NCBI GenBank assembly: GCA_022641835.1
Contig: CP048715.1
Coordinates: 868,001-932,000, forward strand
Length of the DNA stretch: 64,000 nucleotides
From: Petasospora fabianii
Lineage: Eukaryota; Ascomycota; Saccharomycetes; Phaffomycetales; Wickerhamomycetaceae
Reading direction: 5' to 3'
In this document: piece by piece, positions 60,745-64,000 of the stretch
Numbering within the stretch: position 1 is the first letter of the stretch
Layout: each line of letters begins with the position of its first letter
The notes under the pieces: model-generated
The model's input: the letters and a program-made list of their open reading frames with translations, nothing else
What the model was told of the DNA's origin: nothing
Databases searched by the model: none
Translations under genes and position numbers: made by a program

Positions 60745-60750
60745 CGCGTC
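60745..60750. promoter_or_regulatory. ACGCGT in the SPP1/HAT2 shared promoter
   Basis: MluI-box hexamer in the 228-nt divergent promoter, 134 nt before HAT2 and 90 nt before SPP1. An (AGT)6 tract lies next to it (about 60723-60740). Confidence 0.35.
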
Positions 60751-60883
60751 GCCTCCCCATTAACAAAAACTTCGCGAAAATCACAATTGATCTTTCAAAA
60801 CGCACATTATACGATTTCTCTGAACACACCTTTTATCAGTAGATCCTCTCTCTATCGCATAAGACAAGTCCAATCCGTTGAAA

Positions 60884-62257
60884 ATGGCTGAGGCTCTAAC
60901 TGTTAAGCAGTACATTGAGAATGAGAAGCTCATAAATGAGGAGTTCAAGATTTGGAAGAAGTCTGTGCCACTTCTCTACGACACAATCCAGTCTTTCGCT
61001 CTTCCAACGCCGTCTCTCACTGTTGAGCCACTTCCAAATCTCGAGTTCTCAAGTGACAGTAATGACGTTCAAGCCAAGTTCTTGATGGGTACATACTCCA
61101 CTACTGGTGACAATTTTGTTCAACTGTGTCAAGCTACACTCCCAGCGACGCTTGCAACCGAGACGACCCAATCCGTGCCAATCCCAACGGGTCCATCTCT
61201 CAAACCACGCTTTGACACTTTGCAAAAATGGAAACATCCAGGTGAAGTCAACAAGGCCAGATACAATGCACACATTGAGAAATTTGCCACTTTCACAAGT
61301 TCTGGTGATGTAAAATTGTGGGGGTTCAACTCCGATGAAGCTGTTGCTACACTCAAGTATCACACCAAGGATGGATTTGGTCTTGAATGGGCCCAAGATG
61401 GTTCATCTCATTTGTTGACCGGTGCTGAGGATGCCAAGATTGCTCTTTGGGATGTCAATAGTCCATCTTCCCCACTCAAAGTGTACGAGAACCATAGTGC
61501 CATCGTGAATGATTTCTCTTGGAACGCTGGCGTGCCAACACTCTTTGGTTCTGTCTCTGATGATATGTCTATTCAATTTGTCGATATTAGAACTTCCGAC
61601 ACTAAGCCATTGATTGAGATATTGGATGCTCATAAAGATGTTATCAACGCTATTGAATTCAACCCAAAACTTGAAAACTTGTTTGTCACAGGGTCCGCTG
61701 ATAATTTGATCAACGTGTGGGATCTCAGAAACACAGGGGCCCCACTAAGAGTTCTCTATGGTCATAACGGTGCTATCAATCAGTTGAAATTCAACCCAGT
61801 TGAGCCAAATTTGCTTGCATCGTCATCAAGTGACAGAAGAGTACATTGGTGGGATTTGCAAAATATCGATGAGGACTTTAGTGCTGATGATTACATCAAG
61901 AACGATATTGATGATCCATGTCTCAAATTCGTACACGGTGGACACACATCAAAGGTTGCAGAGTTCAACTGGCTACCGGGGCTCCAGAACACTATGATTA
62001 GTGTTGGTGATGATGGTCTTGTTGAAGTGTGGAAGCCACACTTTGCCGATGCTGAGGAAGATGAGGAAGAAGAGGAGGAGGAAGAAGAAGAAGAAGAAGA
62101 AGAGAAGGAGAAGGAAGAGGAGAAGCCAGAGGAGAAGAAAGAAGGGAAGGAAGAAGAGGTGAAAGAGGAAGAAAAGTCGGAAGAGAAGGAGAAAGAGACT
62201 GAAGTCAATGCCGATGAGGACGTTAAGATGGATGATGCCGTTCAAGATGAAAACTAA
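60884..62257 (+). CDS. HAT2: WD40 histone chaperone Hat2 (RbAp46/48 family)
   Basis: Subunit of the HAT-B complex with Hat1, binding newly made histone H4. 457 aa from ATG 60884. The N-terminal helix and loop (EEFKIWKKSVPLLYDTI, then PSLTVEPLP) match the RbAp48 histone-binding entry. Six or seven WD repeats follow (GDVKLWGF, AKIALWDV, NLINVWDLR, RRVHWWDL, GLVEVWKP). The last 80 residues are an acidic Glu/Lys-rich tail from GAA/GAG repeats (about 62050-62200), longer than in S. cerevisiae Hat2 (401 aa). Msi1 is the alternative. Confidence 0.85.
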   Translation: MAEALTVKQYIENEKLINEEFKIWKKSVPLLYDTIQSFALPTPSLTVEPLPNLEFSSDSNDVQAKFLMGTYSTTGDNFVQLCQATLPATLATETTQSVPIPTGPSLKPRFDTLQKWKHPGEVNKARYNAHIEKFATFTSSGDVKLWGFNSDEAVATLKYHTKDGFGLEWAQDGSSHLLTGAEDAKIALWDVNSPSSPLKVYENHSAIVNDFSWNAGVPTLFGSVSDDMSIQFVDIRTSDTKPLIEILDAHKDVINAIEFNPKLENLFVTGSADNLINVWDLRNTGAPLRVLYGHNGAINQLKFNPVEPNLLASSSSDRRVHWWDLQNIDEDFSADDYIKNDIDDPCLKFVHGGHTSKVAEFNWLPGLQNTMISVGDDGLVEVWKPHFADAEEDEEEEEEEEEEEEEEKEKEEEKPEEKKEGKEEEVKEEEKSEEKEKETEVNADEDVKMDDAVQDEN

Positions 62258-62400
62258 CTGGGGCTATCCAGAGATTCATGAAGTTTTATGTATTATTATA
62301 AGCACCTTTTGAGTTGACTGACAGTTGTAGAATAACAAAAAAAAACTAATAAACAACAACACACTATGATAATATAAACCCTTAACCATCAAACTCTAAC

Positions 62401-62409
62401 AAAAAAAAA
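62401..62409 (-). terminator. Pol III terminator of tRNA-Glu
   Basis: Nine consecutive T residues on the minus strand, four bases after the mature tRNA 3' end. Confidence 0.9.
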
Positions 62410-62413
62410 GATA

Positions 62414-62485
62414 TTCCGGTACGGGGAATCGAACCCCGGTCTGCTCGGTGAGAGCGAACTGTGCTAGCCACTACACCATGCCGGA
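62414..62485 (-). tRNA. tE(CUC): tRNA-Glu (anticodon CUC)
   Basis: 72-nt cloverleaf with no intron. Acceptor TCCGGCA/TACCGGA, D-arm GTGT...AGCAC, anticodon stem GTTCG/CGAGC with loop CTCTCAC (anticodon CTC), T-arm CGGGG TTCGATT CCCCG, discriminator A. Internal A and B boxes are intact (GGTTCGATTCC). The acceptor stem has a C6-A67 mismatch; S. cerevisiae tRNA-Glu has a U-A pair there as I recall it. Confidence 0.95.
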
Positions 62486-63037
62486 TTGTTATTGGTCAAT
62501 TTTGGCTCTCTGTTTCTGCGCTGTAGAGGTTAAGTAGTCACCTTTTCTCTATTTTGATTTTAGCGTTTAATACTTCAGTAATACCCTCTTTGCTTTAATT
62601 ATTTATATCAATCGTTAAAGGGCCTGAAGTTCTTGGTGCAATCCTCTCTAGCATTTGGAAGTTTTACTTAACTGTAGTTAGTTTATCCTGATAGTTTTGT
62701 CCAAGTTTTTTAAAGTCTCTTTTTATTCCGTAATAATACCCCAACCGGTGTGAAAAATTAGCTTCAAAAAACCTAATTATTTGGTGGATAATTTAGTACT
62801 TTTATTAGGCAGTTTAAGTACTCTAAGTGGAGTTATTAAAGTACTACCAATAAAATATAAAGCTAAATGATGATCGGGTTTTTTGCAAACATCCAAACAC
62901 CACAGTCGCGCATAATGGAAAGCGCCAAATGCGCTTTCCCCGTCGACGGCGTGAAAAATCGAACAGAGACATATTTAAGGATGAGCTTGTTTTGAACTGG
63001 CAAACCATCGCATTCATTGCTTTCCGATTGTGATCTG
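62486..63037. other. Intergenic tRNA-Glu/mitochondrial protein gene
   Basis: 552 nt, AT-rich upstream flank of the tRNA and promoter of the next gene. I looked for retrotransposon ends near the tRNA and saw none that I could support. Confidence 0.5.
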
Positions 63038-64000
63038 ATGAGGAGAACAAGTCAGCTTCAAGCCATCACAAAACGACACATTTCCGTGGCGGTGTCTGCG
63101 CCCGCGGCGTCACTAGCATCATTAGCATCAAACGTGGAGACACCCGATCTTCAAGAAACGCCGCAAACTGTATCAGTTGAGAAGTTCATGGGGCTTGTTC
63201 ACAAACCATATGTGGCTAACAAAAGAGTGTATCCACAGCAAAGCTCAATACGGATCACCGAGACACAAGCGGTTGCTGGGGAGTCCATCCGTGAAGCTCT
63301 CATGAATAAGGATTTCAACACGTTGTTCTCATACCTCACAGATATTCGCAAAACTGGTGATTGGACCTCAGTAACAGAAGGGCTTGCACGTCCAGAGATT
63401 TCATTGTTGCTAAGAACACTCATTGATGGACAACTGAAGGAGTTGCAGACTTTGAACTCGTTCAATAACGTTGTGGAGAGGGATGCAATCAGGACTGCCA
63501 AGAAGTCGATCGAAAGAATCATTAACGTGATTGAATCACTTCAATTACAACTGAGACATAGTGGATATGAGTTTTCACCATCTGAGTTAGAACGTCTTTT
63601 AGAGTTTGAGACTTTGAATTACCGTTACAGAGAGGCTTCTAGACTCATTACTTTTATCGAGTCTAAGAGTGCTTGCGATTCTGTTACTTACCACAACCTC
63701 AAATTCAGAGTCCTCTCAAATACAGATCCTGCTCTATGGAAAGTTAACAAAAAGACATTATCACCAGCAGCATATCGTGGAACATTGAAATCCGGTGTCG
63801 CATTCTCTGAACTTCTCTTTGCATTCTCCAAATCATCAGCAAAATTCACACCAAATCTTCAATCACATAAGGAGATTATCGCAGGCTTTGGCCAGTCAGG
63901 GGATCTCACACAGGTTAGGAAACATATTGAACAAGTGTGGGGGATCACATCACACTCTACGACTCCAACGAGACTTGTTCCATCAACGTCTGCTCTATAT
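63038..64000 (+). CDS. Probable mitochondrial PPR-type RNA-binding protein (5' part)
   Basis: Open frame from ATG 63038 to the window edge, 321 codons and no stop. The N-terminus (MRRTSQLQAITKRHISVAVS) is basic, lacks acidic residues and reads as a mitochondrial presequence. The body is helical. The segment IIAGFGQSGDLTQVRKHIEQ, followed by VWGI, reads like a pentatricopeptide repeat, and FNTLFSYLTDIRKTGDW like another. This suggests a mitochondrial translation or RNA-processing factor; I cannot name the gene. Confidence 0.75.
   Translation, partial: MRRTSQLQAITKRHISVAVSAPAASLASLASNVETPDLQETPQTVSVEKFMGLVHKPYVANKRVYPQQSSIRITETQAVAGESIREALMNKDFNTLFSYLTDIRKTGDWTSVTEGLARPEISLLLRTLIDGQLKELQTLNSFNNVVERDAIRTAKKSIERIINVIESLQLQLRHSGYEFSPSELERLLEFETLNYRYREASRLITFIESKSACDSVTYHNLKFRVLSNTDPALWKVNKKTLSPAAYRGTLKSGVAFSELLFAFSKSSAKFTPNLQSHKEIIAGFGQSGDLTQVRKHIEQVWGITSHSTTPTRLVPSTSALY

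Noticed and set aside
62486-62900. Possible solo LTR upstream of the tRNA gene
   Set aside because: The site is a typical target for yeast retrotransposons, but no paired TG...CA ends or target-site duplication could be seen.

Overview
The window is nuclear DNA from a budding yeast (Saccharomycotina). Genes are compact and mostly intronless. The few introns are very short (54-70 nt) with GTAAGT, GTGAGT or GTACGT donors and, in the two ammonium-transporter genes, CTAAC branch sites. Orthologues of yeast-specific genes such as EOS1, HRI1, SHS1 and SWS2 are present. CTG falls at a conserved leucine of the mitochondrial S13 protein, so the standard code is more likely than the CUG-Ser code. The species is not one I can name. 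It has genes that I do not recall from S. cerevisiae (a CLPTM1-family protein, a two-finger iron GATA repressor, DUF4336-like proteins). I recognise no virus-like or transposon gene.

Layout. 1-100: 3' end of an unidentified gene. 221-3959: two tandem Mep-type ammonium transporters (minus), each with a tiny first exon and an intron at the same place; GATAAG sites upstream suggest nitrogen control. 3960-6267: a 2.3-kb gap with a GC-rich repeat/hairpin island. 6268-11539: chitin synthase and a CLPTM1-family protein. 11927-13288: SFU1/Fep1-type iron GATA repressor, followed by a 2-kb gap. 15295-17823: divergent WSS1 (DNA-protein crosslink protease) and REV7 (translesion synthesis). 18011-25435: SAL1-type carrier, YMR226C-type dehydrogenase, YMC-type carrier, EOS1, SWS2. 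25841-28636: PMS1 mismatch repair. 28895-34557: MNN10-type mannosyltransferase, an unrecognised coiled-coil protein, PSY2. 35165-44948: NAD(P)H-hydrate epimerase with two introns, an F-box protein, SPS19, GCS1, two tandem DUF4336-like genes, and the Rheb GTPase RHB1. 45331-50381: MRPS16, RRP12 and TRS33. 50693-54608: a drug:H+ antiporter-like transporter, a decayed copy of the TRS33 3' end, and the septin SHS1. 55108-58535: unknown membrane proteins and HRI1. 59348-62257: divergent chromatin genes SPP1 and HAT2. 62414-62485: tRNA-Glu(CUC). 63038-64000: the start of a mitochondrial, probably PPR-type protein, running off the end.

Themes. Three DNA-repair genes (WSS1, REV7, PMS1) lie within 13 kb, with a MluI cell-cycle-box hexamer just upstream of PMS1. 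RRP12 has adjacent PAC and RRPE-like promoter motifs, as expected for the ribosome-biogenesis regulon. SPP1 and HAT2 share a 228-bp promoter. The most unusual structural finding is the TRS33 relic: the transporter gene at 50.7-52.3 kb is bracketed by direct repeats of the TRS33 3' end, one functional and one decayed. I found no clearly new biological system.
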